A stretch of DNA of 64,000 nucleotides from Cupriavidus necator A5-1 (GTDB lineage: Bacteria > Pseudomonadota > Gammaproteobacteria > Burkholderiales > Burkholderiaceae), in contig NZ_JQLI01000001.1 in NCBI RefSeq assembly GCF_000744095.1, forward strand, positions 1,612,001 through 1,676,000. Reading direction: 5' to 3'. The notes beneath the pieces are model-generated. The model did not search any database, was not told where the DNA came from, and saw only the letters and a program-made list of their open reading frames with translations. How positions within the stretch are numbered: position 1 is the stretch's first letter; every line of letters begins with the position of its first letter. The translations under genes were made by a program, and so were the position numbers. Shown in pieces: positions 45,991 through 55,285 of the stretch.

Positions 45991-46184
45991 TGATCTGTTC
46001 TCTCCTAATGGTCAATGCGTTGACAACGCCGCGCGCGGAGCCTCCCGCGTCTACAGCCTAGGTCCGCCGCATCACTTCGCGCATAGCAATTGTCGTTGCG
46101 CACCACATCCATCCGGGTGCGCGCGCTTTCTTCGTCTCATGCGGTCCGGGGCGTCAAAGTAGTCCCGGCAACCCCATAAAATAA

Positions 46185-46226
46185 ATTATACGTCATCATG
46201 ACGCATAGGTCATTATGAGGTATATT
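46185..46226. promoter_or_regulatory. face-to-face divergent promoters with two operators
   Basis: Minus strand: -35 ATGACC (46213-46208), 17-bp spacer, -10 TATAAT (46190-46185) for the TetR gene. Plus strand: -35 ATGACG (46198-46203), 17-bp spacer, -10 TATATT (46221-46226) for the RND operon. CGTCAT-C-ATGACG (46191-46203) lies in the first spacer and TCATTATGA (46210-46218) in the second. Binding at either site would block both promoters. Confidence 0.65.
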
Positions 46227-46361
46227 TTGGGCTGTCGGGAGGGCGAAAGCCCGAACAGACCTGCCGTCAATGACGCCAGCACGAGTCCGACTGGAGCGGC
46301 TCGGTGGCGTGGATCGCTGAAGACTCGCAGGCGAGCGACGGACCTTACTGGAGGGTAGAAA

Positions 46362-47474
46362 TTGAACGGGAACCTTCGAGCGGCAGCTCTTACTATCATT
46401 GCGGCGCACCTGCTGGCCGCGTGTACACCGGGTCCAGAACCCGAACGCAAGGACGTGAGGCCGGTGCGGACAGTGGTCGCCGGACGCACCGCCGGGTCGG
46501 TCGGTGCGACCTACTCAGGCGAGATTCGTGCGCGTTACGAAAGTCAGTTGGGCTTCCGCACGGCCGGCAAGATCGTCGCGCGCATGGTGGAAGTCGGGAG
46601 CCATGTCAAGCGCGGCCAGCCGTTGTTCCAACTCGATCCCACGCAGGAAACGTTGCAGGTAGCCGCAGCGGGTGCGGAGGCTGATGCGGCAAGAGGCCGG
46701 GTAGCCCAGGCGCGGGTGGACGTTAAGCGTACCGAGCAACTGCTCGCCCAGAACTTTGCCTCGCAAGCCGAGCTGGACCAGCAGCGGCTGGCGCTTAACC
46801 AGGCGGAAGCACAACTGCGTTCGGCACTGGCGCGCCAGCAGCTGAATGCCAACATGCGCGGATTTACCACGCTCGTATCCGACCGCGATGGCGTGGTCAG
46901 CGCAATCAACGCGGAAGCTGGCCAAGTGGTTGCAGCCGGGCAGACGGTCGCCACCGTCGCGGCTGACGGCGAACGCGAGGTCTCGATCAGTATTCCGGAG
47001 TCGCGAGTCGACGAACTACGTAAGGCGCCGACGCTGACGATCACGGTATGGGCGCATCCGGACAGGGCATGGACGGGCAAGCTCCGGGAGCTTGCGCCGG
47101 ACGCGGACAGCGTCACGCGGACGTACTCGGCGCGCATCTCCATTCAGGAGTCGGATCCGGAATTGCTGCGGTTAGGCATGACGGCGTCGGTCATCGCCCC
47201 CGACGTGGATGGCACTGGCGTAGTCCGCGTGCCGCTGACCGCCATCGTCGATCATGAACGTGGCCGCCACGTATGGGTGGTCGACCCGAAGACGTCGCGG
47301 GTGATCGCGCGTGAAGTCAAGCTGGGCGCCGCGCAGAACGACAGCGTGATCGTGGTTGGGGGACTGGCGGGCGGAGAGACCGTGGTGAGTGCCGGCGTGC
47401 ACATGCTGCAGGCTGGCCAGCAGGTGAAGGTGGCCGAGGCGGTAACTGTTGCCAAGGCGGGAGGGGTGAAGTGA
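46362..47474 (+). CDS. RND efflux periplasmic adaptor (membrane fusion) lipoprotein
   Basis: A 370-residue membrane fusion protein with lipobox LLAAC near residue 20. Typical segments are the barrel-sandwich part LGFRTAGKIVARMVEVGSHV, alpha-hairpin coiled coil around 105-150, and the beta-barrel with RTYSARISI and RLGMTASVIAP. TTG at 46362 is the likely start, with TGGAGGG upstream and the signal sequence beginning there. The stop overlaps the pump start by GTGA. It links the pump to the outer-membrane factor. Confidence 0.92.
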   Translation: MNGNLRAAALTIIAAHLLAACTPGPEPERKDVRPVRTVVAGRTAGSVGATYSGEIRARYESQLGFRTAGKIVARMVEVGSHVKRGQPLFQLDPTQETLQVAAAGAEADAARGRVAQARVDVKRTEQLLAQNFASQAELDQQRLALNQAEAQLRSALARQQLNANMRGFTTLVSDRDGVVSAINAEAGQVVAAGQTVATVAADGEREVSISIPESRVDELRKAPTLTITVWAHPDRAWTGKLRELAPDADSVTRTYSARISIQESDPELLRLGMTASVIAPDVDGTGVVRVPLTAIVDHERGRHVWVVDPKTSRVIAREVKLGAAQNDSVIVVGGLAGGETVVSAGVHMLQAGQQVKVAEAVTVAKAGGVK

Positions 47475-50400
47475 AAGGTATCAACCTGTCCGAATGGGCG
47501 CTGAAGCACCAGCAGATGATCGCGTTCCTGCTGTTGTTGTTGTCCGTGGCCGGCGTGCTGGCCTACAGCAGCCTGGGCCAGAAGGAAGACCCCGAGTTCA
47601 CGATCAAGACCATGGTTGTGCAGGCGTACTGGCCGGGAAGCTCCGCGCAGCAGATGGCCGACCAGGTCACCGACAAGATCGAGCGCAAGCTGCAAGAGGT
47701 CGCGGAGATCGACTATACGTCCACCTATGTGAAGCCGGGCGAAACGCAGGTCAAGGTCAACCTGCGCGAGGACGTACCACCGGGCGCCGTGCCGGATGTG
47801 TGGTACCAGGTCCGCAAGAAGATGGGCGACATCCAGCATACCTTGCCACAGGGCACGCAGGGCCCATTCTTCAATGACGAGTTTGGGGACACCTTCGGTA
47901 ACCTCTATGCCATCACGGGCGACGGCTTCGACTATGACGACCTGAGACGGATTGCGGACGCCGCGCGTAATGAGTTCCTTCGTGTCGGCGACGTCAACAA
48001 GGTCGACCTCGTAGGCAAGCAGGAACAGAAGATCTATGTGGAAGTCTCCACCGCCAAGCTCGCCTCGCTGGGGATCGACCCGGCACTGATCGCGTCGACG
48101 CTCGCACAAACCAATGCCGTGACATCGGGCGGGACGGTGCAAACCACCGCGGAACAAGTACGGTTGGCTGTCAGTGGCGAGTTTGACTCGGTCGAGAAAA
48201 TTCGCGCCATCGGCATCCGTGCCGGCCAGCGTACCTTTCGCCTTGGCGATATCGCAGACGTCCGTCGCGGCTTTGTGGAGCCTGCCACCTCGAGGATGCG
48301 CTTCAACGGCAACGAGGCGATTGGACTTGCGGTGAGCATGCGCAAGGGCGGTGATGTGATCCGGCTTGGCACAAAGCTTGACGAAGCGGTAAAGCGCGTC
48401 GAGTCCAATCTGCCGGTGGGCGTGCAGATCCATGCGGTCAGCGACCAGCCACGTATCGTCGAGCATTCCGTTTTCGAGTTCAAGAAGAGTCTGGCCGAGG
48501 CGGTGGTCATTGTGCTCGTTGTGAGCTTCCTCTCGCTGGGCTTGCGGACCGGGCTGGTCGTCGCGCTCAGCATCCCGCTCGTGCTGGCCATGACATTCCT
48601 GGCGATGTACGTGATAGGCATCGACTTGCAACGCATCTCGCTGGGCGCGCTGATCATTGCGCTCGGACTGTTGGTGGACGACGCCATCATTGCCGTCGAA
48701 ATGATGGCGCTGAAACTCGAGCAGGGCTGGGACAAGTTCCGCGCCGCCACATACGCCTACACGGCCACCGCATTCCCGATGCTCACCGGGACGCTGATTA
48801 CTGCGGCAGGCTTTCTTCCGGTCGGCTTTGCGAAGTCGGGAACGGGCGAATATGTGTACTCCCTGTTCCAGGTGGTGGGCATTTCGCTGGTGTTGTCCTG
48901 GATCGTGGCCGTCCTCTTTACACCTTACATCGGCTTCAAGCTGTTGAAGGAGCATGCGCACGCATCGCATGACGAGGATGCGGTCTACCAGCGCGGCTTC
49001 TATGTCAAGTTCCGACACTTCATCGACTTCTGCCTGAAGCAGCGCGTGTGGGTGATCGGCATCACGCTCGCTGCGTTCATGGGCTCACTGTTGCTGTTCA
49101 AGGCAATACCCCAGCAATTCTTTCCGGCATCTGACCGGCCTGAACTCATTGTGGACCTGTGGATGCCGAAGGCGTCGACCTTCGAGGCGAGTCAGCGCGA
49201 GGTCCAGAACCTGGAAGGTCTGCTCAAGGGCGATCCGGACATTGCGGCGGTGACCAGCTTTGTTGGCAACGGTGCGCCGCGATTCTACCTGCCTCTTGAT
49301 GTGCAGACGCCCAATCTGAATCTGGGCGAGATGCTGGTGATGACCAAGGGCGGTGAGGCGCGGGAGCGGGTAAAGGAAAAGCTCGAGAAGCTGTTCGACG
49401 GAAGATTCCCGAATGTGCGGGGCCGCGTCAATCACCTGGAGAACGGTCCGCCTGTCGGTTACCCGGTGCAGTTCCGCGTGTACGGGCAGGACAACGCAAA
49501 GGTTCGTGCAATCGGGCAGCAGGTGGCGAACATCATGCGTGAACAGCCGCACGTTCGCCAGGTCGACCAGGATTGGGGTGAACGCATCAAGCGTGTGCAG
49601 GTCGACGTCGACCAAGACAAGGCGCGTGCACTGGGTGTCAGCTCAGGCCAGATCAAAGAGGCCCTTGAGGCCTCGCTGTCGGGCACGCCGATCACGCAGT
49701 ACCGCGAGGAAGACCAGGGCATCGACGTGGTCTCGCGCCTTGTCGCGGCGGAACGCACGGACTTGAACAACCTGAAGGACGCAAAGATCTATGTGCGCGA
49801 CGGCAAGTTTGTACCGGTTTCGCAAGTAGCCCGACTCACGCTTGACAGCGAGGACAGCGAACTGTGGCGGCGTAACCGTGTACCCACGCTGACGGTTCGC
49901 GCCGATATCGCGGGGGCGCAGGCACCCGACGTCACGCGTGCACTGCAGCCGAAGCTCGACGCACTGGAAAAGGATCTTCCGCTCGGCTATGGCATCGAGA
50001 TTGGCGGCGCTTACGAATCGAGTGCAAAGGCCCAGCGTTCTGTTTTCGCGGTGATGCCTGTGACGATCATCGCGGTGCTCCTGCTGCTGATGATTCAACT
50101 GCAGGACATGAGAAAGATGGCGATGGTCCTGCTGACAGCGCCGCTCGGGCTGATCGGGGTCAGCATCATCATGGCTGCGTTCCGGATTCCATTTGGTTTT
50201 GTCGCCATGTTGGGCGTGATCGCCCTCGCTGGAATGATCATCCGCAACTCGGTGATCCTGGTCGTGCAGATCGATCAGGACGTGGCCGCGGGTGTCGCAT
50301 TGTGGACGGCCATCGTCGAGGCCGCGGTGCGACGGCTGCGTCCCATCGTACTGACTGCCCTGGCGGCGATTCTGGCGATGGTGCCGCTTACCCACTCCGT

Positions 50401-50524
50401 GTTCTGGGGCCCCATGGCGTGGGCAATCATGGGAGGGCTCGCCGTTGCCACGGTACTGACCCTCGTCTTCCTTCCCGCCCTGTATGCGACCTGGTACCGG
50501 GCCAAGCGTCCTGCGACCGTCTGA
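47471..50524 (+). CDS. RND family efflux pump
   Basis: A 1017-residue RND transporter with 12 expected transmembrane helices and two large periplasmic loops. The proton-relay pair Asp403-Asp404 lies in GLLVDDAIIAVEMM of TM4. The start (GTG 47471) overlaps the adaptor stop. It is of the HAE1-like kind that carries organic compounds rather than metals, since TM4 has the drug-type DD pair and not the heavy-metal signature. With the adaptor before it and the TolC-like protein after it, a complete tripartite efflux system is encoded. Substrate unknown. Confidence 0.93.
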   Translation: MKGINLSEWALKHQQMIAFLLLLLSVAGVLAYSSLGQKEDPEFTIKTMVVQAYWPGSSAQQMADQVTDKIERKLQEVAEIDYTSTYVKPGETQVKVNLREDVPPGAVPDVWYQVRKKMGDIQHTLPQGTQGPFFNDEFGDTFGNLYAITGDGFDYDDLRRIADAARNEFLRVGDVNKVDLVGKQEQKIYVEVSTAKLASLGIDPALIASTLAQTNAVTSGGTVQTTAEQVRLAVSGEFDSVEKIRAIGIRAGQRTFRLGDIADVRRGFVEPATSRMRFNGNEAIGLAVSMRKGGDVIRLGTKLDEAVKRVESNLPVGVQIHAVSDQPRIVEHSVFEFKKSLAEAVVIVLVVSFLSLGLRTGLVVALSIPLVLAMTFLAMYVIGIDLQRISLGALIIALGLLVDDAIIAVEMMALKLEQGWDKFRAATYAYTATAFPMLTGTLITAAGFLPVGFAKSGTGEYVYSLFQVVGISLVLSWIVAVLFTPYIGFKLLKEHAHASHDEDAVYQRGFYVKFRHFIDFCLKQRVWVIGITLAAFMGSLLLFKAIPQQFFPASDRPELIVDLWMPKASTFEASQREVQNLEGLLKGDPDIAAVTSFVGNGAPRFYLPLDVQTPNLNLGEMLVMTKGGEARERVKEKLEKLFDGRFPNVRGRVNHLENGPPVGYPVQFRVYGQDNAKVRAIGQQVANIMREQPHVRQVDQDWGERIKRVQVDVDQDKARALGVSSGQIKEALEASLSGTPITQYREEDQGIDVVSRLVAAERTDLNNLKDAKIYVRDGKFVPVSQVARLTLDSEDSELWRRNRVPTLTVRADIAGAQAPDVTRALQPKLDALEKDLPLGYGIEIGGAYESSAKAQRSVFAVMPVTIIAVLLLLMIQLQDMRKMAMVLLTAPLGLIGVSIIMAAFRIPFGFVAMLGVIALAGMIIRNSVILVVQIDQDVAAGVALWTAIVEAAVRRLRPIVLTALAAILAMVPLTHSVFWGPMAWAIMGGLAVATVLTLVFLPALYATWYRAKRPATV

Positions 50525-50553
50525 TCGCAAATGTGACGATGAGAGTTATTTCG

Positions 50554-51918
50554 ATGAAAAGATTGAGTATGGCCCTGCGGGCCGGGCAGGTGGCTTTGGG
50601 CTGCATGCTTTTCCTGAACGCTGGCGAGTCGGGCGCTATCGATCTCGTGGCGGCCTATCAGCAGGCATTGGCGCATGATCCGACGAGCCTCGCTGCAAAT
50701 GATGCGCTCACGGCGGGGCGGGAGAAGGCAGTGCAGGGCGACGCCTTGCTGCGTCCCCGCGTAAGCCTCCAGGCGACACTGGACCGGATCAACAATCGTT
50801 CGTCCGGCAACCCGCCGGCCGACGTCGCGCCGTTGGTATCCAGCGATAGTTCGGGAACTGCGCGGCAGGCCGGCGTGGTGCTGGTTCAGCCGCTGTACGA
50901 CAGGACCGCGGTAGCCACGAGGAAGCAGTTCCGCGAGCAATCAAACCTGGCGCAGACACAATTCGACCAGTCTCGCCAGGATCTGGCCTTGCGGGTGGCC
51001 GAGGCATACTTCGGCGTGGTATTGGGCGAGGAAACACTCCGTGTGGTGCAAGCCGAGAAGGCGGCCTTGCGGCAGCAACGCGACCGCGCGAAGGCGCGCT
51101 TTGACATCGGCCAGGGCAAGATCACCGATCTTCATGAAGCCCAGGCGCGCCTGGATGGGGTGGAGAGTCGCGAAGTCACGGCGCAGTCTGCGCTGGAGCA
51201 ACGACGCACGCGATTCCAGGAAACCGTCGGCATGCCGCCCGATCAGCTCAGCGGGCTGGCACCCAATTTCGCGCCGCGGCCGCCGGAACCGGACAATCTC
51301 ACGACGTGGCAGGCAAAGGGTGAAGAACAGAGCTACCTCGTCAAGACCAGGCAGTCGGAGCTCGACATTGCCGGCGCGGAGATCGACAAGTACCGCGTCA
51401 GCAGTCGCCCGACCGTCGCGCTCGTGGCACGTTATGGCGCACAAGGGCAGACCGGCAACCTGGCTCCCTGGATTGCAGCCAGCAACACCCGAACCGCGAC
51501 GATCGGCTTGCAGCTCAACATTCCGCTGTACGCGGGCGGCGGACTGGATTCGCGCGAGCGGGAATCCGTTGCGAGGAAGAGCCAGGCGGAGCAGGAGGTT
51601 GCCGCCGCCCGGCGGGACGTGCGCCTGAAGGTGCAGGACGGATTCCTGTCGGTGAAAACGGGCGTGTCGCGCGTCGCCGCACTCGAGCAGTCGTTGACTT
51701 CGGCGCGTAGCGCGCTCGCGGCGACGACGCTTGGCCGGGACGTTGGGACCCGTACGCAACCCGACGTGCTGGACGCGCAGCAGCGCGTGTTCGCCGCTGA
51801 GCTTGACGTGGTTCAGGCACGCCTGGACTACCTCCTTGGCCGTCTGCGGCTTGCCGCCGCGGCGGGCGAACTAAGCGAGGACACCTTGCGCTCGCTGAAT
51901 GCCTGGCTCGCCGCCTGA
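50554..51918 (+). CDS. TolC-like outer-membrane factor of the RND system
   Basis: A 454-residue TolC-family protein: signal peptide to about residue 30 (MKRLSMALRAG...), then two repeats of long alpha-helices and barrel strands; IDLVAAYQQALAHDPTSLAAN and LGRDVGTRTQPDVLDAQQRVF are typical repeat features. An ATG at 50539 would add five residues and cannot be excluded. It follows the pump gene by about 30 bp in the same operon and forms the outer-membrane exit duct. Confidence 0.9.
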   Translation: MKRLSMALRAGQVALGCMLFLNAGESGAIDLVAAYQQALAHDPTSLAANDALTAGREKAVQGDALLRPRVSLQATLDRINNRSSGNPPADVAPLVSSDSSGTARQAGVVLVQPLYDRTAVATRKQFREQSNLAQTQFDQSRQDLALRVAEAYFGVVLGEETLRVVQAEKAALRQQRDRAKARFDIGQGKITDLHEAQARLDGVESREVTAQSALEQRRTRFQETVGMPPDQLSGLAPNFAPRPPEPDNLTTWQAKGEEQSYLVKTRQSELDIAGAEIDKYRVSSRPTVALVARYGAQGQTGNLAPWIAASNTRTATIGLQLNIPLYAGGGLDSRERESVARKSQAEQEVAAARRDVRLKVQDGFLSVKTGVSRVAALEQSLTSARSALAATTLGRDVGTRTQPDVLDAQQRVFAAELDVVQARLDYLLGRLRLAAAAGELSEDTLRSLNAWLAA

Positions 51919-51929
51919 TCGCGAAACCT

Positions 51930-52664
51930 ATGCTCGGATATCTGCAGCACTATTGGAGCGGCAGCTTTCTTGCCGCCAACGCCTTCATCGGGCTGAACAT
52001 GGTGGGCGCGCTGCTGCTCGGCATGCTGGTTGGCTACGAGCGCTCATACAACGGCCGCGCCGCCGGCATGCGCACTTATGGCCTCGTCTGCATGGCGTCG
52101 ACGGCATTGACTGTGTTCGTCGGCTACCCGGCGCTGTGGTACGGCGGTGTTTCAGCGCACGCCCAGGCAGACCCGACCCATATCGTCCAGGGAGTCGTCA
52201 CCGGCAGCGGCTTCCTTTGCGCGGGGGTCATCATGAAGGACGGCATGAGCATCCGCGGCCTCACGACCGCGGCATCGATCTGGGCTGCCTCGGCCATAGG
52301 CGTGTTGCTGGGCGTTGGTTTTTATGCCGCCGGGTTGCTGCTCGCCGTGCTCTGTGTGGCCTCCATGTCCCTGTTGCACCGGCTGGAGGCCAGGCTTCCG
52401 CGCCGCATGACGCTTGATCTATCGCTGACTTTCCAGCCCGGAGAAGTGCCTGACTTCGATCTACTGATCGACAGGGCAAAGTCCCGCGGCTACCGCGTGC
52501 TGCACGACAGCCTGACCATCACGTTTGCCGACAACCAGGCCCTGTGGCGAGTCAGCCTGGTCGCGCCGGAAAAGTCGCGCGCGCTATCGCCGGCAGCACT
52601 GGCGGCCGAAATCGCTGCGACCCAGGGTGTCTCCCGGTTCAGCATCGTACCGGTGCGCAGTTGA
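51930..52664 (+). CDS. MgtC/SapB family membrane protein
   Basis: A 244-residue MgtC-like inner-membrane protein. The N-terminal membrane domain shows NMVGALLLGMLVGYERSYNGRAAGMRTYGLV, then GSGFLCAGVIMKDGMSIRGL and TTAASIWAASAIGVLLG, the family core; an ACT-like cytoplasmic tail follows. MgtC proteins affect Mg2+ homeostasis and P-type ATPase or ATP synthase activity. It starts 11 bp after the outer-membrane factor and is the last gene of the efflux transcript. A 96-bp inverted piece of it lies at 38232. Confidence 0.9.
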   Translation: MLGYLQHYWSGSFLAANAFIGLNMVGALLLGMLVGYERSYNGRAAGMRTYGLVCMASTALTVFVGYPALWYGGVSAHAQADPTHIVQGVVTGSGFLCAGVIMKDGMSIRGLTTAASIWAASAIGVLLGVGFYAAGLLLAVLCVASMSLLHRLEARLPRRMTLDLSLTFQPGEVPDFDLLIDRAKSRGYRVLHDSLTITFADNQALWRVSLVAPEKSRALSPAALAAEIAATQGVSRFSIVPVRS

Positions 52665-52707
52665 GCCGGGTAAGCGAACACACCGAAATCTTGCCGGGAT
52701 AAGACGC

Positions 52708-52731
52708 GCCCTCGGCCGGATTGGCGAGGGC
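52708..52731 (+). terminator. possible terminator hairpin after the efflux operon
   Basis: GCCCTCG pairs with CGAGGGC around a 10-bp loop, then TTGAAT. The T-run is poor. The rest of 52665-52962 shows no gene. Confidence 0.35.
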
Positions 52732-52962
52732 TTGAATACGCGATCGTCGGCAGGCCATGGACCACGGACCCGTGCTGCGCGAGAGGCTTCTGTGTGGGCA
52801 GCCAGCACTTCATCGAACGCAAAGTCCGGTCATAACCGTTCGCTCGTGCAACACTAGCCAACGAGACGCCGGCAAAACCGCCGATGAGCAGCTAGATTTC
52901 AGGCGTAGGTTATGGAACAGCTGAACAGGGGCCCAGAGCCAGCCAGGTCGCGCCAGATCCCG

Positions 52963-53799
52963 CTAGACCCCGCTGAACCAGTTGTAGCCCTGGTCTTCCC
53001 AGTAGCCGCCGGGGTTCTCGTTGGTGACGAACAGGGCGGCGATGTGCTTGGGATTCTTGAAGCCCAGCTTGGTCGGCACGCGCAGTTTGAGCGGATAGCC
53101 GTACTTGGCGGGCAAGGGCGCGCTGCCGAAGTCCAGCGCCAGGAGGGTCTGCGGATGCAGCGCCGTCTCCATGTCGAGGCTGGAGTAGTAGCGGTCCGCA
53201 CATTTGAAGCCGACATAGCGCGCCGTTGTGTCCGCGCCGATGCGCTGCAGGAACGTGCGCAGCGGCACGCCGCGCCATTCACCGATGGCGCTCCAGCCTT
53301 CGATGCAGATATGGCGCGTGATCTGCCCCGCCTGCGGCAGCGCGCGCAGCCGCGCGAGGTTCCAAGGCCGCTTGTCGGCAACCAGGCCGGAGACTTCCAA
53401 CTGGTAGTCGTTGCCGTCCACCTCGGGTACGTCGAACTCCTGGTAGAAGGCGTTGAAGGGAAACGGCTGGGTGATCTGGCCGCGCGCATAGGTGGGCGCC
53501 AGCCGGTTGCGGTTGAACAGCCATGCCTGCACGCGGTCGTTCCAGCGCGACATGGACCACAGCACCTTGTCCACGGTGTCGCCGTCCTGCAGCGTGCAGC
53601 CGGCCAGCATGGACAGCGCGCCCAGCGACAGCGAGGAGCGCAGGAAATTGCGCCGCTCCAGGCGCGCGAGCTGCGGCCGGAAGTCAGCCACGCTGAGGCG
53701 CTGGTGCGGGGGCTGGATGATGCTGGCGGTTTCACGGCCGGCTTCGCGGGCCAGGTCATCGTGGCGCACGCCTGGCGCCTCGCGGATCGCATCGCTCAT
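52963..53799 (-). CDS. molybdopterin-dependent oxidoreductase (sulfite oxidase/MsrP-like)
   Basis: A 278-residue protein with a sulfite-oxidase-type molybdopterin domain. The Mo-ligand cysteine is probably Cys165 in RHICIEGWSAIGEWRGVPL; YPLKLRVPTKLGFKNPKHI is a late family motif. The front has ERRNFLRSSLSLGALSMLAG, resembling a twin-arginine signal, then Cys68. The ATG at 53799 overlaps the stop of the cytochrome b gene (ATGA), so they form a pair like MsrP/MsrQ: a periplasmic reductase and its membrane electron donor. Substrate unknown. Confidence 0.88.
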   Translation of the reverse strand: MSDAIREAPGVRHDDLAREAGRETASIIQPPHQRLSVADFRPQLARLERRNFLRSSLSLGALSMLAGCTLQDGDTVDKVLWSMSRWNDRVQAWLFNRNRLAPTYARGQITQPFPFNAFYQEFDVPEVDGNDYQLEVSGLVADKRPWNLARLRALPQAGQITRHICIEGWSAIGEWRGVPLRTFLQRIGADTTARYVGFKCADRYYSSLDMETALHPQTLLALDFGSAPLPAKYGYPLKLRVPTKLGFKNPKHIAALFVTNENPGGYWEDQGYNWFSGV

Positions 53800-54443
53800 G
53801 CTTCGGCCTCTCCACGATGGCCGCGCGGGGCGCGGCCGGTGAACATCGGCAGCAGGGTGGATGGCACCACGATCACCAGGGCCAGGTGCACGGCGACGAA
53901 GCCGACGATGCCCGCCATGGCGAAGAAGTGCACGCGGCGCGCGGTATCGAAGCCGCCGAACAGGTCCGCCAGCCAGTACAGCTGCACCGGCTTCCAGATC
54001 GACAGCCCGGACGCCACCACCGCCACGCCCAGTAGCAGCACTGCCGCATACATCATCCGCTGCAGCGCGTTGTAGGCGCCGGGGCGGTGCGGCAGCCTCA
54101 GGCGCAGCGCCAGGCCCGCGTCGCGCAGCACGGCGCCGGGGCCCAGCGGCAGGAAATGGCGGCGGAAGTGGCCCGTGGCCATGCCGTAGCCCAGGTACAG
54201 CAGTCCGTTGGCGCACAGCAGCCACATCGCGGCGAAGTGCCAGGCGATCGAGCCACCCAGCCAGCCCCCCACCGTGGCCCACGCCGGGAAGCGGAAGCCG
54301 AACAGCGGCGAGGCGTTGTAGATGGCCCAGCCGCTCATCACCATGCAGGTCATGGCAATGGCATTGATCCAGTGCGTGGCGCGTACCGCCAGTGCATGGA
54401 CGACGGCACTGCGCTTGCACGCGGGGGAGTCTGGCTTGCGCAT
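53796..54443 (-). CDS. membrane cytochrome b (Ni/Fe-hydrogenase/formate dehydrogenase type)
   Basis: A 215-residue four- to five-helix membrane protein of the cytochrome b561/hydrogenase gamma family. Likely heme ligands are the His in RATHWINAIAM of the first helix and those in RRVHFFAMAGIVGFVAVHLALVIV near the end. It probably passes quinol electrons to the molybdoprotein encoded by the overlapping downstream gene. Confidence 0.9.
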   Translation of the reverse strand: MRKPDSPACKRSAVVHALAVRATHWINAIAMTCMVMSGWAIYNASPLFGFRFPAWATVGGWLGGSIAWHFAAMWLLCANGLLYLGYGMATGHFRRHFLPLGPGAVLRDAGLALRLRLPHRPGAYNALQRMMYAAVLLLGVAVVASGLSIWKPVQLYWLADLFGGFDTARRVHFFAMAGIVGFVAVHLALVIVVPSTLLPMFTGRAPRGHRGEAEA

Positions 54444-54455
54444 GGCGGGACTGCC

Positions 54456-55118
54456 TTACATGGGTGGCACGACGCCATTCTTTCCGGCGGAGATGAAGCG
54501 CGCGGTCAGCGCGCCGTCGGCCGCCTTGCTGGCGAACAGCACCACGTGGGTGCCTGGCACCAGCAGCGAGCGGTCGCCAGGTTCGAGGTTGACAATGGGC
54601 ACGTCGGCCGGGATCACGATGCGCTTCTCGCCTTCGGGATACTTCACGGTGATGGTGCGGCCGTTGCTCACCAGCACGCTGCCGACGGTGCCGTTGGTCA
54701 TGCTGCTGTTCTTGCCCAGGTCCCACGCGCGGTGGCCCTCGCCGGTGCCGCGCATGCTTGGCGGGAATACATGCACCTCGAGCGCCTTGAGCGAGCCGTC
54801 GGCCTGCGGCACGGCCGCCGAGCCGATGTAGCTGCCGGACTGGATCTCGTCCACCTTGGCCAGCGTCACGGCGCGCACGGCGGTGTCCTTGGCGAGGGCC
54901 ACGTCCAGGTCCTGCCCCGCGCGCGTGCGCACCTTCAGCGTGTCGCCGGAGAGGGCGGTGATGGTGCCGCGCACGCCGGTCGGGGCAGTGGCGGGTGCGT
55001 TGGCCGGGGCAGCCGGGGCGTTCTGGGCCAGCGCAGCGGGCGCGCCGGCGACGGCGGCGCCGGCCAGCAGGGTGGCGGCCAGCACGGTGCGCGCCAGCTT
55101 GCTCGAAACGAAGGTCAT
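54456..55118 (-). CDS. exported protein of unknown function
   Basis: A 220-residue protein with a clear signal peptide ([20 protein letters not shown]...AALAQ), an alanine/proline linker, then beta-rich sequence with [24 protein letters not shown] and [23 protein letters not shown], two similar segments that look like DUF5666-type repeats. The ATG at 55118 follows GGAGA. It lies 12 bp before the cytochrome b gene in the same operon and may assist the periplasmic enzyme. Function unknown. Confidence 0.8.
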   Translation of the reverse strand: MTFVSSKLARTVLAATLLAGAAVAGAPAALAQNAPAAPANAPATAPTGVRGTITALSGDTLKVRTRAGQDLDVALAKDTAVRAVTLAKVDEIQSGSYIGSAAVPQADGSLKALEVHVFPPSMRGTGEGHRAWDLGKNSSMTNGTVGSVLVSNGRTITVKYPEGEKRIVIPADVPIVNLEPGDRSLLVPGTHVVLFASKAADGALTARFISAGKNGVVPPM

Positions 55119-55285
55119 GTTGTTTCTCCTGGGGGAAAGTGCTGATGAGGTTAGGATGGCACCCGGGTCGCTCTGGTGACTTTTTGATGACAAAGCTGTC
55201 ATCGACCTGCTGCGGCGCCGTCGCTAGAATGGCAGTTCGACCGCTGCCCCCACCGCGTCCCTCAACCGCGTCCCCCACCCGCATC

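Noticed and set aside
47252..49018. 588-codon minus-strand open frame
   Set aside because: It lies fully antisense to the RND pump gene, with a His/Gln/Arg-rich shadow composition.
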